From Pedobacter sp. UBA5917 (GTDB lineage Bacteria; Bacteroidota; Bacteroidia; Sphingobacteriales; Sphingobacteriaceae), in the NCBI RefSeq assembly GCF_002432345.1, contig NZ_DJDT01000071.1, positions 1-11,912 of the forward strand: a stretch of DNA of 11,912 bases, written 5' to 3'. The notes beneath the pieces are model-generated. The model saw nothing but the letters and a program-made list of their open reading frames with translations, was not told the origin of the DNA and made no database searches. Shown piece by piece: positions 1 to 5,882 of the stretch. A program made the translations under genes and the position numbers. The stretch's first letter is position 1. Every line of letters starts with the position of its first letter.

Positions 1-102
1 TTGGTTTTATAAGCAAAAGTGCTATTGTGTACAATTTTGATGTTCAGGATAATGAAAATTATTTTGTTACTGAAGATGGGGTGCTGGTGCATAATGGGTA
101 TA
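1..102 (+). repeat. Hint-end homology arm, copy 1
   Basis: These 102 bases align with 1736-1837 without gaps and with three mismatches by eye (at 24, 44 and 98). Similarity stops within the codons following VHNG, where the two toxin tips diverge. The left limit is unknown because the window starts inside the repeat. It encodes the end of a Hint domain. Shared DNA just upstream of variable tips is the known substrate for recombination that swaps polymorphic-toxin C-termini. Confidence 0.9.
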
Positions 103-530
103 AGGGGCTTGAACCTGGTACTCCAGAACATAAATTAGCGAGATGGGAAGAATACCAAAAAAATGGCGGCAAATGGGATTATGATCGTTGGAGTAAAACT
201 TATGATGCCAATTTATTAAATGCTAAAAATGGAAATGCTGCAGCAGATGCATATCATCAGGAACTTGGCTGGGGAAAAAGAGAGGTAACAGTTGATGTGG
301 ATGGTCAGGCAAGAAGATTGGATATAGCTGATGTAGATGAGATGCGGGGTGTGGAAGTAAAATCCGGAAATTATTTCTCAAGGACTGAGGAAATCCGATC
401 TGAAATAGCACGTGATAAAAAACTTGTGGAACAAGGTTGGGATATTGAGTGGAGAATAGAGGGGGGAGCAAGCCAACCACTGCTGGATGATTTGAAGGAA
501 GCAGGAATAACTGTAACACACAAACCATAA
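1..530 (+). CDS. C-terminus of a Hint-linked polymorphic toxin, PD-(D/E)xK-like nuclease tip (5'-partial)
   Basis: The frame is open from the left edge (first full codon at 3), so this is probably the end of a longer toxin; the first internal start is the GTG at 27. Numbering from that GTG, residues 1-24 (core NYFVTEDGVLVHNG) match the last strands of Hint/pretoxin domains, which autoproteolytically release a C-terminal effector. Residues 25-167 are the variable tip. It carries E79, D99 (in RRLDIAD) and E110-V-K112 (in GVEVKSG), the acidic/ExK spacing of restriction-endonuclease-fold nucleases, then helices and a short hydrophobic strand. That suggests a DNase (or RNase) toxin acting in a neighbouring cell. 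A candidate immunity gene starts 17 nt after the stop. No signal peptide or membrane segment is visible in this part. The nuclease class is inferred from motif layout; the Hint end is the more secure call. It could also be an orphan cassette if the frame closes just upstream. Confidence 0.7.
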   Translation, partial: GFISKSAIVYNFDVQDNENYFVTEDGVLVHNGYKGLEPGTPEHKLARWEEYQKNGGKWDYDRWSKTYDANLLNAKNGNAAADAYHQELGWGKREVTVDVDGQARRLDIADVDEMRGVEVKSGNYFSRTEEIRSEIARDKKLVEQGWDIEWRIEGGASQPLLDDLKEAGITVTHKP

Positions 531-547
531 ATTATTTAAACAAAAAA

Positions 548-997
548 ATGAGCGAACAAAGACTTAAACTAACTAGGGATGATTTTGAAGAATGGTTGTT
601 TTCCCTCCCAGATAAACAACAAGAATTTAGAACCTTATTTTTAGATAAAACAGGTATAAAACTCGATTATTCAATATCAGCGCTTGATGATATTGAAGCC
701 TGGTTGCTAGCTAGTTTCGAAAAGAAAGAAGACTTGTTAAAAGAAGACAATAAGCATTTATTGGATTTGATTGTGGGCTACGTGGGAGAAATTTTTAGGG
801 AAAATTTGAATGCTAAATGGGGTATTGACCTTGAAAATGAGAAAAACGCATATTTTAGGTTACCCATAATTATGAATGATCAGATGTCGGTTCCGGTAGC
901 TCCACATACACTTGTTACAGCGTCAATTGGAAGGAAAAAAGGAAATTTTATATCAACCGTACTCAAAAACACAATTAAAAATCTAAATAATCACTAA
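548..997 (+). CDS. candidate immunity protein for the upstream nuclease toxin
   Basis: This 149-aa protein has no signal peptide or membrane segment, so it should be cytoplasmic. The N-terminal two thirds is acidic and helical (many E/D/K residues around 10-80). The C-terminus is short and basic (GRKKGNF... KNTIKNLNNH). I do not recognise the family. The immunity role is inferred from position: it starts 17 nt after the toxin stop on the same strand, as cognate immunity genes do. The ATG at 548 has only an A-rich leader, normal for Bacteroidetes. Its last ~32 codons and the DNA after them recur near 2640-2738 behind the second cassette, which ties this gene to the history of that module. It could instead be an unrelated accessory gene. 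Confidence 0.6.
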   Translation: MSEQRLKLTRDDFEEWLFSLPDKQQEFRTLFLDKTGIKLDYSISALDDIEAWLLASFEKKEDLLKEDNKHLLDLIVGYVGEIFRENLNAKWGIDLENEKNAYFRLPIIMNDQMSVPVAPHTLVTASIGRKKGNFISTVLKNTIKNLNNH

Positions 998-1004
998 GCT
1001 TTTC

Positions 1005-1044
1005 TATCGGTAAATCTTAAATCTCTCAACTCGTTTACCGGATA
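1005..1044 (+). promoter_or_regulatory. conserved hairpin after the immunity gene, copy A
   Basis: The arm TATCGGTAAA (1005-1014) pairs with TTTACCGGATA (1034-1044) with one bulged G, and flanking T and A runs can extend the stem. The arms are unchanged in the second copy at 2746-2785, although bases around them differ. It lies 8 nt after the immunity stop, so a terminator or an RNA-processing/attenuation structure are both possible. A short palindrome (CCTA-TTT-TAGG, 1085-1095) follows. The role is inferred only. Confidence 0.4.
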
Positions 1045-1141
1045 AAAGACAAATAATTGTATATCACGGTGTAAAACAGTACGACCTATTTTAGGAAATA
1101 TGAAATATTAATCCGACTCAGATTGTTAAAAAATTAATAAG

Positions 1142-1410
1142 ATGAATAAAGAACAATTTGAAGAAGAATCACAAAATATCTTTACCAGAATGGTCGAATT
1201 GGCATTCGAATTTGTGGAGCGGAATGTTATAGATATTGATAGGATATATCTTTTTGTTTCATTAGAAAATGGCTATTTTTTTAATGTTATTATAAAGTGA
1301 ATGGACATTATACCGAATAAATAATGTCAACAAATATGCTGAAGAGCAATTTGATCTTTCAATAGACCGGAGGTTCGATATGCTAGATCTTGGAATTGAA
1401 GACGCAGAGG
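1142..1410 (+). pseudogene. broken copy of the 152-aa putative immunity gene
   Basis: It begins with the same ATG context and residues (MNKEQFEEE, then VELAFEFVERNV) as the intact gene at 2883-3341. A one-base deletion in a T run near 1287 shifts the frame and gives a stop at 1298-1300 after 52 codons. A second one-base deletion near 1315 (an A run) shifts it again. Recognisable DNA continues to 1410 (about codon 90 of 152) and then changes to unrelated sequence, so the last ~60 codons are missing. The missense changes, two frameshifts and lost 3' end together argue for real decay, though either homopolymer deletion alone could be a sequencing error. Confidence 0.85.
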
Positions 1411-1433
1411 TTATAATTTTTTCTGCTGTTTGA

Positions 1434-1608
1434 AGGTTATCCTGGCAATATTATTTTTTCTTTATTATAGCTTTCATCTGGCCGTTTCAGTAACTGATTA
1501 TGGCAAAGTTTATATCGCCGAGGTTGAGTTTTGAATAATGAAAATCATAAACATTTCGTCGGTAGTTCATTTTCAGATTTTTTAGCTGGATTTTACAATG
1601 AGGATTAA
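1434..1608 (+). pseudogene. remnant of another immunity gene, possibly SUKH (SMI1/KNR4-like)
   Basis: No intact frame runs through here, but two adjacent frames give residues that read as one protein end. GYPGNIIF (from about 1434) and DYGKVYIAEVEF (1496-1531) precede NNENHKHFVGSSFSDFLAGFYNED, which ends in TAA at 1606-1608. The break between the last two is a +/-1 shift in the T run at 1529-1532. The pattern (YGKVYI, then an S-F-x-[ED]-F-L end) resembles C-termini of SUKH superfamily proteins, a common immunity family beside polymorphic toxins. It could also be a diverged end of the neighbouring 152-aa family, whose last residues (GSVFDDWLAEL) are somewhat similar. The SUKH call is from memory of the motif only. 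Confidence 0.42.
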
Positions 1609-1735
1609 AAATAATAATCTAACTGCAATAATATTAAGCATTTTTGATAAGTACCTAAGGGGGGGCTTTTTTGTTTAATTCATACCTTAAATAATCAGTG
1701 ACTAATTGATGGATATTGAATTGCAGTTAAAAATG
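1609..1735. other. AT-rich non-coding segment between gene remnants and cassette 2
   Basis: I see no gene here. The main landmark is a run of seven G followed by C and six T (1659-1671), which looks like the 3' half of an intrinsic terminator. A matching left arm is weak (AAGC at 1636-1639 against GCTT at 1665-1668). The in-frame TGA at 1717-1719 closes the frame of the next cassette, so that cassette cannot be continuous with an upstream toxin gene. Confidence 0.5.
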
Positions 1736-1837
1736 TTGGTTTTATAAGCAAAAGTGCTGTTGTGTACAATTTTGATGTACAGGATAATGAAAATTATTTT
1801 GTTACTGAAGATGGGGTGCTGGTGCATAATGGTTATA
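1736..1837 (+). repeat. Hint-end homology arm, copy 2
   Basis: This is the second copy of the 102-bp arm seen at the left edge of the window (three mismatches, no gaps). In frame it encodes GFISKSAVVYNFDVQ through VHNGY. The bases just before it (1720-1735, reading IAVKNV) may also belong to the repeat, but the partner is cut off by the window edge, so the left boundary cannot be set. Confidence 0.9.
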
Positions 1838-2136
1838 GAGAGAATTTTTTTAGTGAAAATCCTTCTCAGAAAGGCGATGTTGTAGTTCATCACGCTGTGG
1901 AGCAACAGGTTTTGAAAAAATATCCTGGATTGTTTACAAAAGCTGAATTAGATAAAATAGAAAATTTAAGAGGAATTCCGAAAGATGTAAATAATACATT
2001 GCATTTAAGTACAATTAGAGTTGCTTGGAATCGTTTTTATAAACAATATCCAAATGCTACAAAACAAGAAATTCAAGATTTTGCAGATGTCATTGATAAT
2101 CTTTACGGATCTCAGTTTAATCCGCCATTAAAATAA
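1762..2136 (+). CDS. orphan toxin cassette with an HNH/EndoVII-like nuclease tip
   Basis: The frame is open from 1720 (after TGA at 1717-1719) but offers no ATG; GTG at 1762 is the first usable start and has no evident ribosome site. Residues 1-24 repeat the Hint end of the first cassette. From residue 26 the tip is different. It has H43-H44 followed by E47, then Y54-P-G, E67-N-L-R, N77-N78-x2-H81, and W89-N90-x-F-Y, ending in a hydrophobic GSQFNPP. A histidine pair followed by an N...H element fits beta-beta-alpha-metal (HNH/EndoVII) nuclease toxins known as tips of RHS and Hint-linked proteins. A candidate immunity gene follows after 5 nt. Lacking secretion domains and a good start, it is probably silent storage that becomes active when recombined behind a full-length toxin. 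The fold call comes from motif layout, not a search. Confidence 0.68.
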   Translation: MYNFDVQDNENYFVTEDGVLVHNGYRENFFSENPSQKGDVVVHHAVEQQVLKKYPGLFTKAELDKIENLRGIPKDVNNTLHLSTIRVAWNRFYKQYPNATKQEIQDFADVIDNLYGSQFNPPLK

Positions 2137-2141
2137 TAATT

Positions 2142-2621
2142 ATGAAATATATAAAAATTGAACCGGAAGTAATTGTAGGATTGGGAGAGGATACTAATAT
2201 TGATACATCTACTATCCCGCCAGTTGTAAAAGAATTACATATAAATTTGGAAGATTGGTTAGGAGATGATTTAATGGAGAATTACCCTGTTTTTATTGTT
2301 ACTGAACCCCTGAAATCTAACTTAGAAACTACAGCATATTCAGGTTATAGAATTGAGGATTTAAAACTTACTTTCGATGAATATTTTGAAAATAATTATA
2401 GGTTGGAAAAAGAAATTCCGAAATTTTATTGGATGATTGTATCAGGAATAAAAGGAAAAGATGATTTTTATATTGATAGCTCTCAGGTTCTAAATGTATC
2501 ATCTCAAGCGTTTTCATTTTTGAAAAAATTTAATTTAAAAAATGCTGTTTTTGAAGATGATGCTACAAGCAAAGAAGTTGACAAAATCTTTGAAATTTTT
2601 GAAAAAAGAGAAAAAAAATAA
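2142..2621 (+). CDS. candidate immunity protein for the HNH-like toxin
   Basis: This 159-aa protein is acidic and cytoplasmic in character, with no signal peptide or membrane segment. It has conserved-looking blocks: LEDWLGDDLMENYPVF (about 36-51), then FIVTEPL, a central aromatic patch IPKFYWMIVSG (about 93-103) followed by KDDFYID, and a helical end rich in E and K. The start is an ATG 5 nt after the toxin stop, so the two are almost certainly co-transcribed. I do not know the family name; immunity function is inferred from this tight coupling to a nuclease cassette. It has no similarity I can see to the immunity gene of the first cassette. The end abuts a recombination scar at about 2636. 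Confidence 0.62.
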   Translation: MKYIKIEPEVIVGLGEDTNIDTSTIPPVVKELHINLEDWLGDDLMENYPVFIVTEPLKSNLETTAYSGYRIEDLKLTFDEYFENNYRLEKEIPKFYWMIVSGIKGKDDFYIDSSQVLNVSSQAFSFLKKFNLKNAVFEDDATSKEVDKIFEIFEKREKK

Positions 2622-2636
2622 TTAGTTAATTAAAAT

Positions 2637-2738
2637 GGTATGTCCACAATACTTGTTATAGCATCAATTGGAAGAAAAAAGGGGAATTTTATATCTACTG
2701 TGCTCAAAAACACAATTAAAAATCTAAATAATCACTAG
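2637..2738 (+). pseudogene. 3' remnant of the cassette-1 immunity gene
   Basis: The last ~32 codons of the gene at 548-997 are repeated here in frame (IASIGRKKGNF, then STVLKNTIKNLNNH and a stop at 2736-2738). An ATG at 2640 makes a 32-codon open frame, but it begins at the junction and is unlikely to be functional. Upstream sequence is unrelated to that gene. This is a scar: an earlier cassette ended here with a relative of immunity gene 1, and the present toxin-immunity pair replaced everything before the junction. Confidence 0.85.
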
Positions 2739-3153
2739 GCTTTTGTATCGGTAAATCTTGAATCTCTCAACTCGTTTACCGGATAAAAGACAAATAATGG
2801 TATACCACGGTGTAGAACAGTACGACCTATTTTAGGACTTATGAAATATTAATCCAATTCAGATTGTTAATAAATTAATAAGATGAATAAAGAACAATTT
2901 GAAGAAGAAACACAAAATATTTTTACCAGAATGGTCGAATTGGCATTCGAATTTGTAGAGCGGAATGTTGTAGATATTGATGGAATATATGTTTTTGTTT
3001 CATTAGAAAATGGCTATTTTTTTAATGTTTATTATAAAGTAAATGGACATTATACCGAAATAAATAATGTCAACAAATATGCTAAAGAGCAATTTGATCT
3101 TTCAATGGACCGGATGTTCGATATGCTGGATCTTGGAACTGAAGATGTAGAGG
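2643..3153 (+). repeat. long direct repeat, copy B
   Basis: This is the partner of 901-1410. The 144-nt spacer 2739-2882 has exactly the same length as its counterpart at 998-1141 and differs at about ten positions. It includes the same hairpin, with arms at 2746-2755 and 2775-2785. Beyond 3153 only this copy continues as a full gene. Confidence 0.88.
2746..2785 (+). promoter_or_regulatory. conserved hairpin after the immunity remnant, copy B
   Basis: The arms TATCGGTAAA (2746-2755) and TTTACCGGATA (2775-2785) are identical to those of the first copy; only the loop and one flanking base differ. It lies between the immunity remnant and the intact 152-aa gene. A terminator or leader-RNA element is possible; function is inferred. 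Confidence 0.38.
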
Positions 3154-3341
3154 AACTGAAAGCAGTTTTCGAAAAGTATGATGAGGAGGTACCCAAATCT
3201 GTGAAACTATATTATAATCCTAAAACAGAAGGCTTTGAAGCAAAACTCGGCTATGAGGAGTTATTTACCGGTGATAGTGAAAAAACGGCCGGTAGTGTTT
3301 TTGATGACTGGCTTGCTGAATTAAGCGAAGAAAACAGTTGA
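2883..3341 (+). CDS. putative orphan immunity protein, 152 aa
   Basis: This is a small acidic soluble protein. An N-terminal amphipathic helix (MNKEQFEEETQNIFTRMVELAFEF) precedes a beta-rich middle (IYVFVSLENGYFFNVYYKVNG) with several aromatic residues. Next come a helical stretch (about 88-115) and a second beta segment (VKLYYNPKTEGFEAKLGYEELF, about 125-146 in the track's numbering scale), ending in FDDWLAELSEENS. The layout faintly resembles YezG/DUF600-type immunity proteins, but I would not assign the family without a search. The immunity role is inferred from its place behind two toxin-immunity pairs and from having a decaying duplicate at 1142-1410. No matching toxin is in the window, so it may protect against a toxin tip already lost or held by other strains. 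The ATG at 2883 is supported by the duplicate, which shares it. It converges with the LysR gene 16 nt away. Confidence 0.6.
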   Translation: MNKEQFEEETQNIFTRMVELAFEFVERNVVDIDGIYVFVSLENGYFFNVYYKVNGHYTEINNVNKYAKEQFDLSMDRMFDMLDLGTEDVEELKAVFEKYDEEVPKSVKLYYNPKTEGFEAKLGYEELFTGDSEKTAGSVFDDWLAELSEENS

Positions 3342-3357
3342 TTTTTGATTAATGTTT

Positions 3358-4251
3358 TTAAACCTTATCCTTCAACAATAGCTTAATTACACTTTTTAAG
3401 GCTGGATTACGGTTTGATTCTTTCCAGATCATGTACAGCTCAGTTCTTTGTGGGATATGTGTGAGCTCTACAAATTTCACATTTTCCTGATACCCGTATT
3501 GCAAACCGGTAGGTACAATGGCAATACCCAGGCCTTCTTCTACCAGTTTGAATATGGTTAGCGCATTAACCGATTTGTGATAGGTTTTGGGTTTAAAACC
3601 ATGATCTTCACAAATGCTCATCATCAGGTCGTAATAAAAAGGACTGTCGTCGCTCGAGAAAAATATAAATGGCTCTTCGCCAAGTTGTTTCACGGCTTCA
3701 AAACCTGCTTCTTTCATCGGGTGGCTTTTAGGTAATACCAGCGAAAAAGTATCCTGATGGATCATGTATTTAGAAATGCCCGGCTTAAATTGCTGCATCC
3801 TTACAAAACCCATATCGAGCATATCTTTTTCCAGTAATTCAACCTGCATTTTGTTCGGCATTTCATCCAGATTGGTCCTGATTTCCGGAAAATCTTTATT
3901 CAGCTTAAAAATTACTTCGGGTACAATTTTCTGTGCCGCAGAGCCTAAAAAACCAATGCGAAGTTCGCCCTGTTTACCTTCTGTAATGTTGGTAAGCTGT
4001 TTTTTGATGTTCTCGATATGGCTGAACAAAAAATCAACTTCTTCTTTAAGATACAAACCTGCTTCGGTAAGCGTTACCTTTTTTTTGTTGCGGTCGAAAA
4101 GCGGAGCGTTAAAAATTTCCTCCATCTGTTTTATCTGCCGGCTCAGTCCCGGTTGCGAAATAAACAGCCGGTCGGCAGCTTTTCTGAATTTCAGTTCCTC
4201 TGCCAAAACCTGGAAATATTTTAAATGCCTAAGCTCTATCTGATAACTCAT
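3358..4251 (-). CDS. LysR-type transcriptional regulator, divergent from hutHU
   Basis: At 297 aa this is the usual length of the family. The N-terminal winged helix-turn-helix is clear (ELRHLKYFQVLAEE, then FRKAADRLFISQPGLSRQI at about 22-40). The linker helix covers about 60-90, and the two-lobed effector-binding domain follows (starting GELRIGFLGSA near 95, with GLGIAIVPTG near 240). It resembles the BenM/CatM-like subgroup. It reads away from hutH, with 76 nt between the starts. LysR regulators commonly control the divergent gene, so it is a candidate histidine- or urocanate-responsive activator of hutHU. That is inference: the best-known hut regulators are HutC (GntR family) and HutP. 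The perfect palindrome 5-22 nt upstream of its ATG would also allow autoregulation. The ATG at 4251 gives the standard N-terminus. Confidence 0.92.
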   Translation of the reverse strand: MSYQIELRHLKYFQVLAEELKFRKAADRLFISQPGLSRQIKQMEEIFNAPLFDRNKKKVTLTEAGLYLKEEVDFLFSHIENIKKQLTNITEGKQGELRIGFLGSAAQKIVPEVIFKLNKDFPEIRTNLDEMPNKMQVELLEKDMLDMGFVRMQQFKPGISKYMIHQDTFSLVLPKSHPMKEAGFEAVKQLGEEPFIFFSSDDSPFYYDLMMSICEDHGFKPKTYHKSVNALTIFKLVEEGLGIAIVPTGLQYGYQENVKFVELTHIPQRTELYMIWKESNRNPALKSVIKLLLKDKV

Positions 4252-4255
4252 GGTT

Positions 4256-4273
4256 ATTACATGATGATGTAAT
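4256..4273. promoter_or_regulatory. perfect palindrome, candidate LysR operator
   Basis: ATTACAT-GATG-ATGTAAT is a perfect 7-bp inverted repeat with a 4-nt spacer in the 76-nt gap between the divergent LysR gene and hutH. It lies about 30 nt upstream of the hutH -7 box, where LysR activators usually bind. It is not a strict T-N11-A box. Confidence 0.6.
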
Positions 4274-4302
4274 TGGTATTTATAGGTATCAAATATAGGG
4301 CT

Positions 4303-4310
4303 TATTTTTG
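4303..4310 (+). promoter_or_regulatory. Bacteroidetes-type -7 box of the hutHU operon
   Basis: TATTTTTG matches the Bacteroidetes -7 consensus TAnnTTTG exactly and lies 18 nt before the hutH ATG. The -33 region (expected TTTG about 19-21 nt upstream) is poor (TTTATAGG around 4279), consistent with a promoter that needs an activator. Confidence 0.5.
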
Positions 4311-4327
4311 TTTAAAACCTTTATGAT

Positions 4328-5863
4328 ATGAGTGTGCAACAGATTTTTAATTACGGAACAGATCATTTAACCGCTAAACTGGCTTTGGCGATTAGCAATG
4401 GTGAAATCAAAGGCGTTTTGAGCGAAAGCACACGCGAAAAAGTGCTTGAGAGCAGTAAAGTAGTAGAGCGGATTGCCGTTTCAGGTAAAGCTGTTTATGG
4501 TATCAATACCGGTTTTGGACCGCTTTGTACTTCTATGATTTCGGCTGTTGATACCCGTAAACTGCAGGAGAATATTTTAAAGAGTCATGCTGTAGGTGTT
4601 GGCGAACCGATTGATACGGAAATTTCGAGATTGATGCTGGTTCTAAAACTACAGGCTTTGGCGCAGGGTTATTCGGGCATTAGGGTAGAAACACTCGACC
4701 GGATGATCTGGTTTTTAGAGGTCGGCGCTACGCCAGTGGTTCCGAAACAGGGTTCGGTTGGTGCTTCGGGCGATCTCGCTCCTCTATCGCACCTGTTTTT
4801 ACCTTTAATCGGTTTAGGTAAGGTGCATTATAAAGGTGAAATTATTGCTACAGCCCAACTTTTAACAGCATACCAGATTCAACCCTTGCACCTCGGGCCA
4901 AAAGAAGGTTTGGCTTTGATCAACGGTACCCAATTTATTGCTGCACATGCGGTAAAAGTAGTGCAACGGCTTGAAAACGTACTCGATTCGGCCAATATTA
5001 TTGCAGCCATGATGATTGAAGGTTTGAAAGGATCAGAAAAACCTTTTCATGCACAGCTGCATCAGCTAAGGCCATATCCGGCAAACATTGCGGTAGCCGA
5101 TCAGGTTCGCAAGCTCTTGCGGGGTTCTGAAATTATGACCTCACATGCCGATTGCGAAAAAGTGCAGGATCCTTATTCGTTAAGATGTATTCCGCAGGTG
5201 CATGGTGCTTCCCGCACGGCATGGTTACATCTAAAAGAAGCACTGGAAATCGAACTCAATTCGGTGACTGATAATCCTGTAATATTTAACGACGAATTAA
5301 CCATCAGTGGTGGTAATTTCCATGGTCAGCCATTGGCCTTGCCGCTTGATTATGCTTGTTTGGCTGCTTCCGAAATCGGAAATATCAGCGATAGGCGTAT
5401 TTACCTTTCATTGGAAGGGAATACACCGGGCGTACCAAAACTCCTGATGAAAGAAACCGGTTTAAATTCAGGTTTTATGATTGTTCAATATACGTCGGCG
5501 GCTTTAGCCAGCGAAAATAAAGGACTTTGTTTCCCTGCCAGTGCCGATAGCATTCCAACCTCTTTAGGTCAGGAAGATCATGTAAGTATGGGCTCAATAG
5601 GAGCACGTAAAGCTTTGCAGGTAATCGAAAATGTAGAAAAGATACTCGGTATTGAGCTTTTCTGCGCTGCACAGGCTGTAGATTATCATTATCCGTTAAA
5701 ACCCGGCAAAATATTGGCCGCGGTGCATGGTTTTGTACGCACCGAAATTGATCATTTTGAGGAGGATCAGATTATGTACGATCGTATGGAAAATGCTATC
5801 CAAATGGTAAAAGATGGAAAAATCGTTGCCACTGCAAGCAAGGCAGAAAAGGAATTGAATTAA
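4328..5863 (+). CDS. hutH: histidine ammonia-lyase
   Basis: This enzyme eliminates ammonia from L-histidine to give trans-urocanate, the first step of histidine degradation, in the cytoplasm. The 511 aa are the normal size. The signature GSVGASGDLAPLSHL contains Ala146-Ser147-Gly148, which cyclise to the MIO electrophile. The active-site YGINTGFG is at 57-64, and SVTDNPVIF and GNFHGQPLALPLDYA are the expected central motifs. PAL/TAL relatives share MIO, but the neighbour urocanate hydratase fixes the substrate as histidine. The ATG at 4328 has no Shine-Dalgarno, as usual in Bacteroidetes; the ATG five bases earlier (4323) is out of frame and stops at once. hutU follows after 19 nt, so they form one operon. 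Confidence 0.97.
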   Translation: MSVQQIFNYGTDHLTAKLALAISNGEIKGVLSESTREKVLESSKVVERIAVSGKAVYGINTGFGPLCTSMISAVDTRKLQENILKSHAVGVGEPIDTEISRLMLVLKLQALAQGYSGIRVETLDRMIWFLEVGATPVVPKQGSVGASGDLAPLSHLFLPLIGLGKVHYKGEIIATAQLLTAYQIQPLHLGPKEGLALINGTQFIAAHAVKVVQRLENVLDSANIIAAMMIEGLKGSEKPFHAQLHQLRPYPANIAVADQVRKLLRGSEIMTSHADCEKVQDPYSLRCIPQVHGASRTAWLHLKEALEIELNSVTDNPVIFNDELTISGGNFHGQPLALPLDYACLAASEIGNISDRRIYLSLEGNTPGVPKLLMKETGLNSGFMIVQYTSAALASENKGLCFPASADSIPTSLGQEDHVSMGSIGARKALQVIENVEKILGIELFCAAQAVDYHYPLKPGKILAAVHGFVRTEIDHFEEDQIMYDRMENAIQMVKDGKIVATASKAEKELN

Positions 5864-5882
5864 GAATTTAAAATTGCAGCAA

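Larger units (their letters stand above)
901..1410 (+). repeat. long direct repeat, copy A (immunity 3' end, spacer, broken immunity gene)
   Basis: This stretch is about nine-tenths identical to 2643-3153 by eye. It covers the last ~32 codons of the immunity gene at 548-997, the 144-nt spacer 998-1141, and the first ~90 codons of a gene that is intact only in copy B. Relative to copy B it has one extra base near 907 and single-base deletions near 1287 and 1315. Similarity ends abruptly after the GCAGAGG at 1404-1410. Confidence 0.88.

Noticed and set aside
223..528. 101-codon open frame on the minus strand
   Set aside because: It is antisense to the toxin tip, which has clear protein-level motifs; the predicted protein is a low-complexity shadow.
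1651..1675. Intrinsic terminator at the G7-C-T6 run
   Set aside because: The right half looks like a terminator, but no convincing complementary left arm is present; kept only as a remark.
901..3153. Composite transposon flanked by direct repeats
   Set aside because: No transposase, terminal inverted repeats or target duplications are visible, and the repeats consist of immunity-gene DNA; recombination of toxin modules explains them better.
3764..4243. 159-codon open frame on the plus strand
   Set aside because: It is antisense to the DNA-binding and linker region of the LysR gene; Ser/Cys/Leu-rich composition is typical of a shadow frame.
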